From NCBI GenBank assembly GCA_022702195.1, contig JAKONB010000349.1:1-6627 (forward strand): a DNA stretch of 6,627 nt, given 5' to 3'. This document shows positions 1-6,627 of this stretch, piece by piece (positions within the stretch are counted from its first letter, which is position 1; every line of letters starts with the position of its first letter). A model generated the notes under the pieces. It searched no databases. It saw only the letters and a program-made list of their open reading frames with translations, and had not been told where the DNA came from. This DNA is from Beijerinckiaceae bacterium (GTDB taxonomy: Bacteria > Pseudomonadota > Alphaproteobacteria > Rhizobiales > Beijerinckiaceae). The position numbers and the translations under genes were made by a program.

Positions 1-645
1 CAGGGTCTCGAGCTGGGGCGCGGCCTTCTTCAGGTTCTCGCGGGCGATCTTGAGGGCCTTCTTGACCGAGCCCCCCGAGAGGTCCTGCAGGGCGAGGCCC
101 CCCAGCGGCATGGTCACGCCCATGCCCACCGTGGCGCCGCGCACGTCCACGAGTTCGAGGGAGCCGCCGCCGAGATCGCCCACCACGCCGTCCGGCGCGT
201 GGAATCCCGAGATGACGCCGAGCGCCGACAATTCGGCCTCGCGCCGCCCCGACAGGAGCTGGATCGGGTGGCCGCAGGCGGTCTCGGCGGCGGCCAGGAA
301 TTCGGCGCCGTTTTCCGCGTCCCGGGCAGCGGCGGTGGCCAACACGAACACGCGGGTAATCCGCATGGTCTCGCAGAGCAGCCGGAACCGGGCCAGGGCG
401 GTGAGCGCCCGGTGCACCGCCTCGTCGTTGAGGCGGCCGGTGCTGAACACGTTGCGGCCCAGGCCGCACAGGACCTTCTCGTTGTAGAGGACGGTCGGCG
501 CCCGGATCAGCGCGTCGTAGGCGACGAGCCGCACCGAGTTCGAGCCGATATCGATGATCGCGACGGGCTCGACCGGCCCGTCCGGTCGACCATAGGGCGC
601 CCCGTCCGGACGGTCGGACGCAAAGGCGGCGCGGGGGAGGCCCAT
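1..645 (-). CDS. ppx: Exopolyphosphatase, Ppx/GppA family (3' end outside window)
   Basis: The first 215 residues are visible; the gene runs off the left edge. The family hydrolyses terminal phosphates from polyphosphate (Ppx) or pppGpp (GppA) and has the ASKHA/actin-like ATPase fold. The sequence shows the N-terminal phosphate-binding loop AIIDIGSNSVRLVAYD (residues 29-44), ATAAARDAENGAEF (103-116), LSGRREAELSALGV (131-144, the family SG-x-x-EA motif with Arg where many members have the first Glu) and the second phosphate loop GDLGGGSLELV (156-166). Residues 1-27 precede the fold and are a poorly conserved-looking, Pro/Gly/Arg-rich leader. The ATG at 643-645 is preceded by AAGGAG (651-656) at 5-nt spacing, which fixes the start well. 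It lies 29 bp after the ppk1 stop on the same strand, so it is most likely co-transcribed with ppk1, and that context favours exopolyphosphatase over a pure pppGpp phosphatase. The C-terminal domain that would help separate the two is not in the window. Confidence 0.95.
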   Translation of the reverse strand, partial: MGLPRAAFASDRPDGAPYGRPDGPVEPVAIIDIGSNSVRLVAYDALIRAPTVLYNEKVLCGLGRNVFSTGRLNDEAVHRALTALARFRLLCETMRITRVFVLATAAARDAENGAEFLAAAETACGHPIQLLSGRREAELSALGVISGFHAPDGVVGDLGGGSLELVDVRGATVGMGVTMPLGGLALQDLSGGSVKKALKIARENLKKAAPQLETL

Positions 646-650
646 GCAGG

Positions 651-656
651 CTCCTT
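651..656 (-). promoter_or_regulatory. Shine-Dalgarno site of ppx
   Basis: The minus strand reads AAGGAG, five bases before the ATG at 643-645. It is a strong anti-16S match inside the 29-bp ppk1-ppx gap. It implies that ppx is translated by its own initiation event even if it shares the ppk1 transcript. Confidence 0.8.
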
Positions 657-674
657 CAAGTCAGGTCGGTTGGG

Positions 675-3089
675 TCAGGAACGCTGGGCTCTGCGGCTCA
701 GCGCGCGCGGGCTCGACTTCTTCGACGACTTGCCGCGCCCGGACAGGCTCGGATTCGTCATGAAGTACTTGTGGGCATTGAACGGTTCCTCGCCCTCGGC
801 CGGCTGGATCCGCTCGCTCGCGCCCGACGCCAGTACACGCCAGCTCTGGCGGTTGTCGAGGAGGTTGGCGAGCATGATCTGGTCGAGCACCTGCTGGTGC
901 ACCGTGGCGTTGGTGATCGGCAGCAGAGCCTCCACCCGGCGGTCGAGGTTGCGGCTCATCAGGTCGGCCGAGGAGATGTAGACGGTGGCCTTGGGATGGG
1001 GCAGCCCGACGCCGCTGCCGAAGGCGTAGATGCGCCCGTGCTCCAGGAAGCGCCCGACGATGGACTTGACCCGGATCGTCTCCGACAGGCCGGGGATGCC
1101 CGGCCGCAGGCAGCAGATGCCCCGCACCACGCAGTCGATCTGCACCCCGGCCTGGGAGGCGTCGTAGAGGGCGTCGATGATCTGCGCGTCCACCAGGGAG
1201 TTGCACTTGATCCAGATCGCCGCCGGGCGCCCCGCCTTGGCATGGGCGATCTCGGCCTCGATGTTCTCGAGGAGGCGCGGCTTCAGGGTGAGGGGCGAGA
1301 CCGCCATGCGCTCCAGCCCGGCGGGCTCCGCATAGCCGGTGATGAAGTTGAAGATCCGCGACACGTCGCGGGCCACCACCGGGTCGGCGGTGAAGAACGA
1401 CAGGTCGGTGTAGATGCGGGCGGTGATCGGGTGATAATTGCCGGTGCCCACGTGGCAGTAGGTCACCAGCCGGTCGCCCTCGCGCCGCACCACCATCGAC
1501 AGCTTGGCGTGGGTCTTCAGCTCCACGAAGCCGAACACCACCTGCGCGCCGGCCTTCTCGAGGTCGCGCGCCCAGCGGATATTGGCCTCCTCGTCGAACC
1601 GGGCCTTCAGCTCCACCAGCGCGGTCACCGACTTGCCGAGCTCGGCGGCCTCGGCCAAGGCGGCGACGATCGGCGAGTTGGACGAGGTGCGGTAGAGCGT
1701 CTGCTTGATCGCCACCACGTTGGGGTCCCGCGCCGCCTGGGCCAGGAACTGCACCACCGAATCGAACGATTCGTAGGGGTGATGGACGATGAAGTCCTTC
1801 TGCCGGATCGCCGCGAACACGTCGCCGCCGCTCTCGCGGATGCGCTCGGGAAAGCGCGGATTGTAGGATTTGAACTTGAGCTCGGGCCGGTCGATCCCGA
1901 CGATCTGGCTCAGCTCGTTGAGCGCCAGCATCCCCTCCACCAGGAACACCGCCTCGAGGCCGATCTCGAGCTCGTCGGCCACGAAGGCGCGCAGGTCCTC
2001 CGACATGCCGGATTCCACCTCGAGGCGGATGACCACCCCGCGCCGGCGCTGCTTCAGGGCGGTCTCGAAATGCAGGACCAGGTCCTCGGCCTCCTCCTCG
2101 ATCTCGAGATCGGAATCGCGGATCACCCGGAACGCCCCGTGCCCGCGCAGGGAATAGCCTGGGAACAGCCGCCCGGTGAACAGGACGATCACCTGCTCGA
2201 TGGCGATGAAGCGCGCGGTGGTGTCGTTCTCCCGGTCGGGCAGCCGCACGAAGCGGTCGATCACCGAGGGCAGGCGGATCAGGGCGCGCAGCACCCGCCC
2301 GTCGCGCGGCCGCATCAGCATCAGGGCAATGGAGGAGCCGAGATTCGAGATGAACGGGAACGGGTGCGCCGGGTCGATGGCCAGGGGCGTCAGCACCGGG
2401 AAGACGTGGTTGAGGAAATACTCCTCGAGCCAGGCCTTGTGCTCGGGGCTCAGGGAGGCCGGCTCGGCCAGCTCGATGCCCACCCCCACCAGCTCGGCGC
2501 GCAGTTCGCGCCAGCGCTGCTGCTGGTCGAGGGCGAGGCGCGAGACCTCGGTGCCGATGCGGGCGAGCTGCTCGGCCGGGGTCAGCCCGTCCTGCGACGG
2601 CAGGACGAGGCCGGCCCGGACCTGATCGTGCAGGCCCGCCACCCGCACCATGAAGAACTCGTCGAGGTTGTTGGCGGAGATCGAGAGGAAGCGCAGCTGC
2701 TCCAGCAGCGGGTGGTTGGGGTTGGAGGCCTCCTCCAGCACCCGGCGGTTGAACTGGAGCCAGGACAATTCGCGGTTGACGAAGCGCTCGGGGGAATGGC
2801 GCAGGGCCTGGCCGGCCTCCAGCACCGTGTCGCGCGCATCCGTCTCCGGCGAAGGGGCCGCCGCCGCGGGGGCTGGGTCGGGCGGCCGGGTGTCCAGGGG
2901 CAGGTCGACGTCGGGACCCGCCTCGGCGGCGAGGGGCGCCTCCGCGGTGGCGGTGTCGGCCGGCCGGGTCGCGGCGCGCTTGGGCGCGGCGCGCGGAGCA
3001 CGGGCCGGGCGCGCTGGGGCGGGGCCGGGCCGGGTCGTGCCGGCCTCCGATGCGGTCGCGCCGATATCCGCCGGGTCCATATCCGCCAA
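675..3089 (-). CDS. ppk1: Polyphosphate kinase (PPK1)
   Basis: Reversibly transfers the ATP gamma-phosphate onto polyphosphate chains through a phosphohistidine. At 804 residues it is longer than E. coli PPK (688). Residues 1-100 are a Pro/Ala/Arg-rich, probably disordered extension. The N domain follows ([15 protein letters not shown], 102-116; [19 protein letters not shown], 138-156), then the head domain ([12 protein letters not shown], 242-253) and the two C-terminal catalytic domains. Active-site residues can be matched to E. coli by motif and constant spacing: H527 in ELKTHAKL (E. coli H435, the phosphorylated His), R467 in [11 protein letters not shown] (R375), R497 in [14 protein letters not shown] (R405), R656 in [11 protein letters not shown] (R564) and H684 in [10 protein letters not shown] (H592). 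[21 protein letters not shown] (705-725) is the usual C-terminal signature. The last 25 residues are Ser/Lys/Arg-rich. I chose the TTG at 3087-3089 because AAGGAG lies 8 nt upstream; the in-frame ATG at 3078-3080 would sit 17 nt from that site and is the alternative (801 aa). The enzyme looks intact. ppx follows after 29 bp. Confidence 0.97.
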   Translation of the reverse strand: MADMDPADIGATASEAGTTRPGPAPARPARAPRAAPKRAATRPADTATAEAPLAAEAGPDVDLPLDTRPPDPAPAAAAPSPETDARDTVLEAGQALRHSPERFVNRELSWLQFNRRVLEEASNPNHPLLEQLRFLSISANNLDEFFMVRVAGLHDQVRAGLVLPSQDGLTPAEQLARIGTEVSRLALDQQQRWRELRAELVGVGIELAEPASLSPEHKAWLEEYFLNHVFPVLTPLAIDPAHPFPFISNLGSSIALMLMRPRDGRVLRALIRLPSVIDRFVRLPDRENDTTARFIAIEQVIVLFTGRLFPGYSLRGHGAFRVIRDSDLEIEEEAEDLVLHFETALKQRRRGVVIRLEVESGMSEDLRAFVADELEIGLEAVFLVEGMLALNELSQIVGIDRPELKFKSYNPRFPERIRESGGDVFAAIRQKDFIVHHPYESFDSVVQFLAQAARDPNVVAIKQTLYRTSSNSPIVAALAEAAELGKSVTALVELKARFDEEANIRWARDLEKAGAQVVFGFVELKTHAKLSMVVRREGDRLVTYCHVGTGNYHPITARIYTDLSFFTADPVVARDVSRIFNFITGYAEPAGLERMAVSPLTLKPRLLENIEAEIAHAKAGRPAAIWIKCNSLVDAQIIDALYDASQAGVQIDCVVRGICCLRPGIPGLSETIRVKSIVGRFLEHGRIYAFGSGVGLPHPKATVYISSADLMSRNLDRRVEALLPITNATVHQQVLDQIMLANLLDNRQSWRVLASGASERIQPAEGEEPFNAHKYFMTNPSLSGRGKSSKKSSPRALSRRAQRS

Positions 3090-3097
3090 GATGCGTT

Positions 3098-3103
3098 CTC
3101 CTT
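3098..3103 (-). promoter_or_regulatory. Shine-Dalgarno site that decides the ppk1 start
   Basis: The minus strand reads AAGGAG, then 8 bases, then TTG at 3087-3089. The first in-frame ATG (3078-3080) is 17 bases away, too far for normal initiation from this site. The spacing therefore points to a rare TTG start for ppk1. This is a spacing argument only; no protein N-terminus is known to me. Confidence 0.65.
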
Positions 3104-3145
3104 GCAGTGAGGGGCGGCTTCCTAACACGGGGAGCCCCGGGGTTT

Positions 3146-3163
3146 TTGACAGATTTATGACAA
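3146..3163 (-). promoter_or_regulatory. Predicted Pho box (PhoB binding site) upstream of ppk1
   Basis: The minus strand reads TTGTCATAAATCTGTCAA. The two 7-base half-sites, TTGTCAT (3157-3163) and CTGTCAA (3146-3152), each match the PhoB half-site CTGTCAT at 6 of 7 positions. They start exactly 11 bp apart, one helical turn, as in known Pho boxes, and the spacer is AAAT. An A-run continues to 3143, so the 21-bp core 3143-3163 has only 5 G/C bases in otherwise very GC-rich DNA. The site ends 56 nt before the ppk1 start. Only a weak -10 candidate (TGTTAG, 3122-3127) lies downstream, and there is no convincing stand-alone sigma-70 promoter, which fits activator dependence. The identification of the motif is strong; PhoB control of ppk1 here is inferred. 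Confidence 0.75.
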
Positions 3164-3179
3164 GTCGTGCGATGTCGCC

Positions 3180-3195
3180 GCGAGGACGGCCTCGC
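3180..3195 (-). terminator. Short GC hairpin downstream of hdaA, possible weak terminator
   Basis: The minus strand reads GCGAGG-CCGT-CCTCGC, a perfect 6-bp stem with a 4-nt loop, starting 34 nt after the hdaA stop codon. No T-run follows, so it is not a classical intrinsic terminator; it could cause pausing, protect the 3' end of the transporter-hdaA mRNA, or be chance in GC-rich DNA. A further segment, CGCGAGG at 3211-3217, can pair with the same downstream arm (3179-3185), so two alternative folds compete. Confidence 0.3.
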
Positions 3196-3229
3196 CTTGC
3201 CGCCGCAGGACCTCGCGTGACGGGCGCCC

Positions 3230-3973
3230 CTACGACGCCGCATCCTCCGCCTCGTCCATGCCCCCCTCGTCCTCCTCCGCGCCGAAGCCGAGCCGGGCCA
3301 GCACCGCCAGGGCCAGGGGCTTGGTGATGCGCCGCCCGCGCCCCAGCGCGTCGCGGTCGAGTTCGGCCACCACCGCGCGGGCGCGGCCCAGGGAGCGGTC
3401 GATGCGCAGGGCCAGGGCCTCCACCACCGCCAGATCGACCACGAGCTGGCGGTCGACGAACAGCTTCACCAGCACGGCCCGCAGCAGCGCGTCGTCCGGG
3501 GGCAGGATCGTGGCCCCCGGCGCCAGGCGCAGGCGCGAGCGCAGATCCGCCGTGGCGAGGCCGAGCGCCTCCACCGGGAGGGAGGCGGTGAGCAGCACGG
3601 GGCTGCCGTTCTCGCGGGCGAGGTTGAGCAGGTGGAACAGGGCGGCCTCGTCGCGCCCCTCCGGGCGGTCGATATCCTCGATCACCAGGGCGCCGTTGGA
3701 GACGAGATGGGGCACCCGCGCGCCCGCCACCTCGGCGACGGGGGCGGTCCAGGCATGGGTCCGGGTCGCCCAGATCGAGGCGAGGTGGCTCTTGCCGCTG
3801 CCGGGGGGGCCGGTGAGCAGGCACACGGTGTCGGGCCAGTTCGGCCAGGCCTCCACCAGCCCGTAGGCTGTGGCGTTGGCGGGGCCGACCAGGAAATCCT
3901 CGCGGCCGTAGCGCGGATTGGCCGGCAGGTCGAAGGCGAGCTGTTGCGGGGGAGCGTTGTCGCGGATGGCCAT
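3230..3973 (-). CDS. hdaA: HdaA/Hda-type regulator of DnaA inactivation (DnaA-related AAA+ protein)
   Basis: A 247-residue DnaA-like AAA+ protein without a DNA-binding domain, close to the usual Hda length (E. coli about 233). Hda-type proteins bind the DNA-loaded beta clamp and stimulate hydrolysis of DnaA-ATP to limit re-initiation. The N-terminal clamp-binding motif QLAFDLP is at residues 11-17. Walker A is GPPGSGKS (55-62), Walker B ALVIEDID (95-102), a sensor-1 segment LLTAS (127-131), the box VII/arginine-finger region DLRSRLR (143-149) and the sensor-2 region [12 protein letters not shown] (196-207). Both Walker motifs look intact, so nucleotide binding is expected. Residues 232-246 form an acidic tail. 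The ATG overlaps the transporter stop by one base (TGATG on the minus strand) with no good Shine-Dalgarno site, so translation is probably coupled to the upstream gene. ppk1 follows after 140 bp. The alternative name DnaA regulatory inactivator/Hda is equivalent; a plain IstB-like or DnaC-like ATPase is unlikely because of the N-terminal clamp motif. Confidence 0.92.
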   Translation of the reverse strand: MAIRDNAPPQQLAFDLPANPRYGREDFLVGPANATAYGLVEAWPNWPDTVCLLTGPPGSGKSHLASIWATRTHAWTAPVAEVAGARVPHLVSNGALVIEDIDRPEGRDEAALFHLLNLARENGSPVLLTASLPVEALGLATADLRSRLRLAPGATILPPDDALLRAVLVKLFVDRQLVVDLAVVEALALRIDRSLGRARAVVAELDRDALGRGRRITKPLALAVLARLGFGAEEDEGGMDEAEDAAS

Positions 3974-5064
3974 CAGGTTTCACGGTTGGGGAGAAGGACC
4001 GGGGAACCCGCGTGATAGAGCGGACTCTGCAGATAGCGGCTCAGGGCGAAGCGCACCACCACCCCGATGGAGGCCGCCACCGGCACGGCGAGCAGCAGGC
4101 CGAGGAAGCCGAAGAGCGACCCGAAGGCCAGCAGGGCGAACATCAGCCAGACCGGGTGGAGGCCCACCGATTCGCCCACCAGCTTGGGCGAGATGACGTT
4201 GCCCTCCAGGAACTGGCCCACCCCGAACACCCCGACGGTGAGGCCGATATGGAGCCAGTCGGAATCGGGCCAGAACTGGGCCAGGGCGACGCCGACCGAG
4301 AGCAGGAAGCCGGTGAGCGTGCCGACATACGGGATGAAGGTGAGGAAGCCCGCGATGAGGCCGATGAGCACCCCGAAATTCAGGCCGACGACGAACAGGC
4401 CCACCGCGTAGAAAGTGCCGAGAATCAGGCAGACCAGGGTCTGGCCGCGCACGAAGCCGGTGACGGCCCCGTCGATCTCGCGTCCGAGGCGGCGCACCAC
4501 GGCCCGGTGGCGCGGCGGCACCCAGCCGTCGAGGGTCGCGATCATCCGGTCCCAATCGACCAGCAGGTAGAACGCCACCACGGGCGTCACCACCAGCAGC
4601 GAGGCGATGGAGATCAGCGCCTGGCTGCCCGACCACAGGGATTTCAGGAAGGCCAGGAACCAGGTGCCGCCCTGACCCACCAGGGTGCCGACGGAGGATT
4701 GCAGGTCGGTGAGCACGTCCGCGCCGCCGACGCGCTGGAGGAGCGGACCCGCCTTCTCCGTCAGGATCCCCTGCAGGCGCGCCACCATGCCGGGCAGGGT
4801 GGCCACCAGGGCGGCGATCTGGTTGGCGGCCAGCGGCACGACGATGAGGAGCGCCACCACCAGGGCGACCACGAACATCGCCAGGATCAGGAGCGAGGCC
4901 GAGAGCCGCCCGAGGCCGAGCCGTTCCAGGCGGTCGGCGATGGGGTCGAGCAGATAGGCCAGCGCCAGGCCCGCCACGAAGGGCAGCATCACGTCGGCCA
5001 GCAGATAGAGGAGCAGGGCGATCCCGCCCAGGGCTAGACACCCGATCACCGCCCTGCCGCGCAT
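3973..5064 (-). CDS. AI-2E family (PerM/YdiK-type) inner-membrane transporter
   Basis: A 363-residue polytopic membrane protein. Hydrophobic segments lie at about 6-40 (two helices), 55-80, 148-170, 207-256 (two to three), 270-287 and 303-337. A more polar stretch (about 85-145) follows the third helix, as is typical for this family. Recognisable family motifs are [20 protein letters not shown] (27-46), [11 protein letters not shown] (240-250) and [20 protein letters not shown] (285-304). The family includes the putative autoinducer-2 exporter TqsA and PerM-like proteins; the substrate of most members is unknown, and nothing here shows that this one handles AI-2. The ATG at 5062-5064 is chosen because GAGAGGA lies about 6 nt upstream and the hydrophobic N-terminus begins immediately. 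An in-frame ATG at 5224-5226 would add 54 residues lying inside the purM coding region and is improbable. The stop overlaps the hdaA start by one base, so the two form a translationally coupled pair. Confidence 0.9.
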   Translation of the reverse strand: MRGRAVIGCLALGGIALLLYLLADVMLPFVAGLALAYLLDPIADRLERLGLGRLSASLLILAMFVVALVVALLIVVPLAANQIAALVATLPGMVARLQGILTEKAGPLLQRVGGADVLTDLQSSVGTLVGQGGTWFLAFLKSLWSGSQALISIASLLVVTPVVAFYLLVDWDRMIATLDGWVPPRHRAVVRRLGREIDGAVTGFVRGQTLVCLILGTFYAVGLFVVGLNFGVLIGLIAGFLTFIPYVGTLTGFLLSVGVALAQFWPDSDWLHIGLTVGVFGVGQFLEGNVISPKLVGESVGLHPVWLMFALLAFGSLFGFLGLLLAVPVAASIGVVVRFALSRYLQSPLYHAGSPVLLPNRET

Positions 5065-5209
5065 CGGCCGTCCTCTCGTCAGTGACTTCGCCCGCGCACG
5101 AGAGTGGGAAGGCGGTGCGATGCGGTCAAGGCGGGGCGCAGAAGACTCGCGAAGGTGCGCGGGAATGGTTAGAGGTCGCGAAAGAGCAGATCTGAAGAGA
5201 GCGGCGCGG
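5065..5209. promoter_or_regulatory. Divergent intergenic region between the transporter gene and purM
   Basis: This 145-bp stretch must hold the promoters for both transcription directions. For the minus strand the best candidate is TTGACC (5124-5129) as a -35 element, with a poor -10 hexamer CACTCT (5101-5106) after a 17-bp spacer; that would give a leader of roughly 30 nt before the transporter ATG. For purM I see only weak AT-richer stretches (for example GGTTAGAG near 5168-5175) and no convincing hexamer pair. No operator-like palindrome, riboswitch or CtrA-type motif was recognised. Confidence 0.35.
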
Positions 5210-6277
5210 ATGACCGGCGAGCCCACACACGGAATGACCTACGCGCAGGCAGGCGTCGACATCGATGCCGGCAATGCCATGGTCGAGACGATCAAGCCGC
5301 TGGTGCGCGCCACGCGCCGGCCGGGGGCGGATGCCGAGATCGGCGGGTTCGGCGGGTTGTTCGACCTGAAGGCCGCCGGCTTCCGCGACCCGATCCTGGT
5401 GGCGGCCAATGACGGCGTCGGCACCAAGGTGAAGATCGCCATCGAGACCGGGCGCCACGACACGATCGGCGTCGACCTCGTGGCGATGTGCGTCAACGAC
5501 ATCATCGTCCAGGGCGCCGAGCCTCTGTTCTTCCTCGACTATTTCGCCACCGCCAAGCTGGTGCCGGGAATCGGCACCGACATCGTGCGGGGCATCGCCG
5601 CCGGCTGCCGGCTGGCCGGCTGCGCCCTGATCGGCGGCGAGACCGCCGAGATGCCCGGCCTCTACGACGGGGCCGATTACGACCTGGCCGGCTTCAGCGT
5701 CGGCGCGGCCGAGCGCGGCACCCTGCTGCCGCGCGGCAACATCGTGCCGGGCGACGTGGTCCTCGGCCTGCCCTCCTCGGGGGTGCATTCCAACGGCTTC
5801 TCGCTGGTGCGCCGCATCGTCGAGAGGAGCGGCCTGTCCTACGACGATCCCGCCCCGTTCGAGCCGAACCGGACGCTCGGCGAGGCCCTGCTCGAGCCGA
5901 CCCGGATCTACGTGAAGCCGCTGCTGGCCGCCCTCAAATCCACCGACGGGATCAAGGCGCTGGCCCACATCACCGGCGGCGGTTTCCCCGACAACCTGCC
6001 CCGGGTGCTCCCCGACGCGGTGGGCATCGTGATCGACCTCGACGCGATCATGCCGCCGCCGGTCTTCGGCTGGCTGGCGGAGATCGGCCAGGTGAGCGAG
6101 CCCGAGATGCTGCGCACCTTCAATTGCGGCATCGGCATGGTGGTGGTGGTCTCCCCCGAGAGCGTCGGGGCGGTGTCGAAGGCGCTGGATCTCGGCGGCG
6201 CCTCGCCGGTGCGGCTCGGCCGCATCACCCCGCGCGGCCCCGAGCCGGTGACCTTCGAAGGCCGGCTCGCCTTCTGA
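5210..6277 (+). CDS. purM: Phosphoribosylformylglycinamidine cyclo-ligase (AIR synthetase)
   Basis: Catalyses the ATP-dependent ring closure of formylglycinamidine ribonucleotide to aminoimidazole ribonucleotide, the fifth step of purine synthesis, in the cytoplasm. The 355-residue protein has the full PurM/ThiL/SelD-type layout: start segment [13 protein letters not shown] (10-22), glycine-rich GGFGGLFDL (45-53), [12 protein letters not shown] (66-77), [12 protein letters not shown] (87-98), [14 protein letters not shown] (141-154), [14 protein letters not shown] (186-199), [13 protein letters not shown] (253-265) and [11 protein letters not shown] (304-314). The length is normal for the family (E. 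coli 345). The ATG at 5210 is chosen because the conserved N-terminus follows within about ten residues and a purine-rich GAAGAGAG ends 8 nt upstream. In-frame ATGs at 5120 and 5165 would add sequence that does not resemble the family; the ATG at 5234 is another possible start. The stop overlaps the purN start by one base (TGATG), indicating a purMN operon with coupled translation. Confidence 0.98.
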   Translation: MTGEPTHGMTYAQAGVDIDAGNAMVETIKPLVRATRRPGADAEIGGFGGLFDLKAAGFRDPILVAANDGVGTKVKIAIETGRHDTIGVDLVAMCVNDIIVQGAEPLFFLDYFATAKLVPGIGTDIVRGIAAGCRLAGCALIGGETAEMPGLYDGADYDLAGFSVGAAERGTLLPRGNIVPGDVVLGLPSSGVHSNGFSLVRRIVERSGLSYDDPAPFEPNRTLGEALLEPTRIYVKPLLAALKSTDGIKALAHITGGGFPDNLPRVLPDAVGIVIDLDAIMPPPVFGWLAEIGQVSEPEMLRTFNCGIGMVVVVSPESVGAVSKALDLGGASPVRLGRITPRGPEPVTFEGRLAF

Positions 6278-6627
6278 TGGCGGCCGGACAGAAGACGCGG
6301 GTCGCGATCCTGATCTCGGGGCGCGGCTCCAACATGGCCTCGCTGATCGCGGCGGCGCAGGAGCCGGACTACCCCGCCGAGATCGTGCTGGTGGCCTCCA
6401 ACCGCCCGCAGGCGGGGGGGCTCGGCTACGCCGCCGAATGCGGAATCCCCACCCGCGCCCTCGACCACCGGGCCTATCCGGACCGGGCGGCGTTCGACGC
6501 GGCGCTCCACGCCGAGCTCGAGGCCGCCGGCATCGAGCTGGTGGTGCTGGCCGGCTTCATGCGGATCTTCTCCGCCGGCTTCGTGGAGGCTTGGGCCGGG
6601 CGGATGATCAACATCCACCCCTCTCTG
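6277..6627 (+). CDS. purN: Phosphoribosylglycinamide formyltransferase (GAR transformylase), 3' end outside window
   Basis: Transfers a formyl group from 10-formyltetrahydrofolate to glycinamide ribonucleotide, the third step of purine synthesis. The first 117 residues are present; the family is usually a little over 200 residues, so about half is missing past the right edge. Visible motifs are the GAR phosphate-binding loop ILISGRGSNMASL (11-23), ASNRPQAGGLGYA (40-52), the folate-site strand VVLAGFMRIFS (88-98) and INIHPSL (111-117), which carries the catalytic Asn112 and His114 (E. coli N106 and H108). The third catalytic residue, an Asp further on, is not in the window. The ATG at 6277-6279 shares its A with the purM stop TGA, so translation is most likely coupled to purM. 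Confidence 0.97.
   Translation, partial: MAAGQKTRVAILISGRGSNMASLIAAAQEPDYPAEIVLVASNRPQAGGLGYAAECGIPTRALDHRAYPDRAAFDAALHAELEAAGIELVVLAGFMRIFSAGFVEAWAGRMINIHPSL

Noticed and set aside
50..981. Overlapping plus-strand open frames opposite ppx and the 3' end of ppk1.
   Set aside because: The minus strand gives clear Ppx/GppA and PPK1 motifs across the same bases; the plus-strand translations are Arg/Ser/Pro- or Gly/Arg-rich and unrecognisable.
771..3110. Very long plus-strand open frame (779 codons) opposite ppk1.
   Set aside because: The translation is rich in His/Gln/Gly/Arg/Leu/Val with no recognisable motif, and it lies exactly antisense to a well-conserved enzyme. Long antisense frames are expected where third positions are nearly all G/C.
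3128..3147. GC-rich inverted repeat followed by TTTTT on the plus strand, resembling an intrinsic terminator.
   Set aside because: No plus-strand gene ends here, and the T-run is the complement of the A-run of the Pho box. The stem has only 4 bp if a normal loop is allowed.
661..3243. Minus-strand open frame of 860 codons overlapping ppk1 in another frame.
   Set aside because: Arg/Pro/Gly/Ala-dominated shadow translation of the ppk1 region without domains; the other frame carries all the PPK1 motifs.
3090..3983. Upstream in-frame continuation of ppk1 through the hdaA region, giving a 1102-residue protein.
   Set aside because: The added part is a low-complexity shadow of hdaA in a different frame, and the strong Shine-Dalgarno site at 3098-3103 supports starting at 3089.
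4012..5037. Plus-strand open frame (341 codons) opposite the transporter.
   Set aside because: A His/Gln/Glu/Asp-rich antisense translation of a membrane protein gene, with no motif or independent support.
5126..5968. Minus-strand open frame (280 codons) opposite purM.
   Set aside because: Antisense shadow of a strongly conserved purM; no recognisable domain and it crosses the divergent promoter region.

Overview
The window looks like a high-GC alphaproteobacterial chromosome. Codon third positions are almost all G or C. The proteins read like Rhizobiales, most probably Methylobacteriaceae/Methylobacterium; that family-level call is inference from sequence style and gene order, not a database result. 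It is a housekeeping region. I see no mobile element, CRISPR array, tRNA/rRNA gene or defence-type cassette, and I do not claim a new biological system.

There are six protein genes in two divergent groups. On the minus strand, reading from about 5064 down to 1, are: an AI-2E (PerM/YdiK-type) family membrane protein; a DnaA-related Hda/HdaA regulator whose start overlaps the transporter stop by one base; polyphosphate kinase ppk1 after a 140-bp gap; and an exopolyphosphatase ppx/gppA 29 bp after ppk1, cut by the left edge. On the plus strand are purM (AIR synthetase) and purN (GAR transformylase). They also overlap by one base, and purN is cut by the right edge. A 144-145 bp divergent intergenic stretch separates the two groups.

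The purine genes encode two steps of de novo IMP synthesis. ppk1 and ppx make and degrade polyphosphate, so they form a phosphate-storage pair. HdaA-type proteins promote hydrolysis of DnaA-bound ATP together with the sliding clamp; the clamp-binding motif and AAA+ motifs are visible here.

The most informative regulatory signal is in the gap between hdaA and ppk1. On the minus strand there is a near-consensus Pho box (two CTGTCAT-like half-sites exactly 11 bp apart) 56 nt ahead of the ppk1 start. This suggests that ppk1-ppx has its own PhoB-controlled promoter rather than relying only on read-through from the transporter-hdaA pair. The same gap holds a compact GC-rich hairpin between the hdaA stop and the Pho box.
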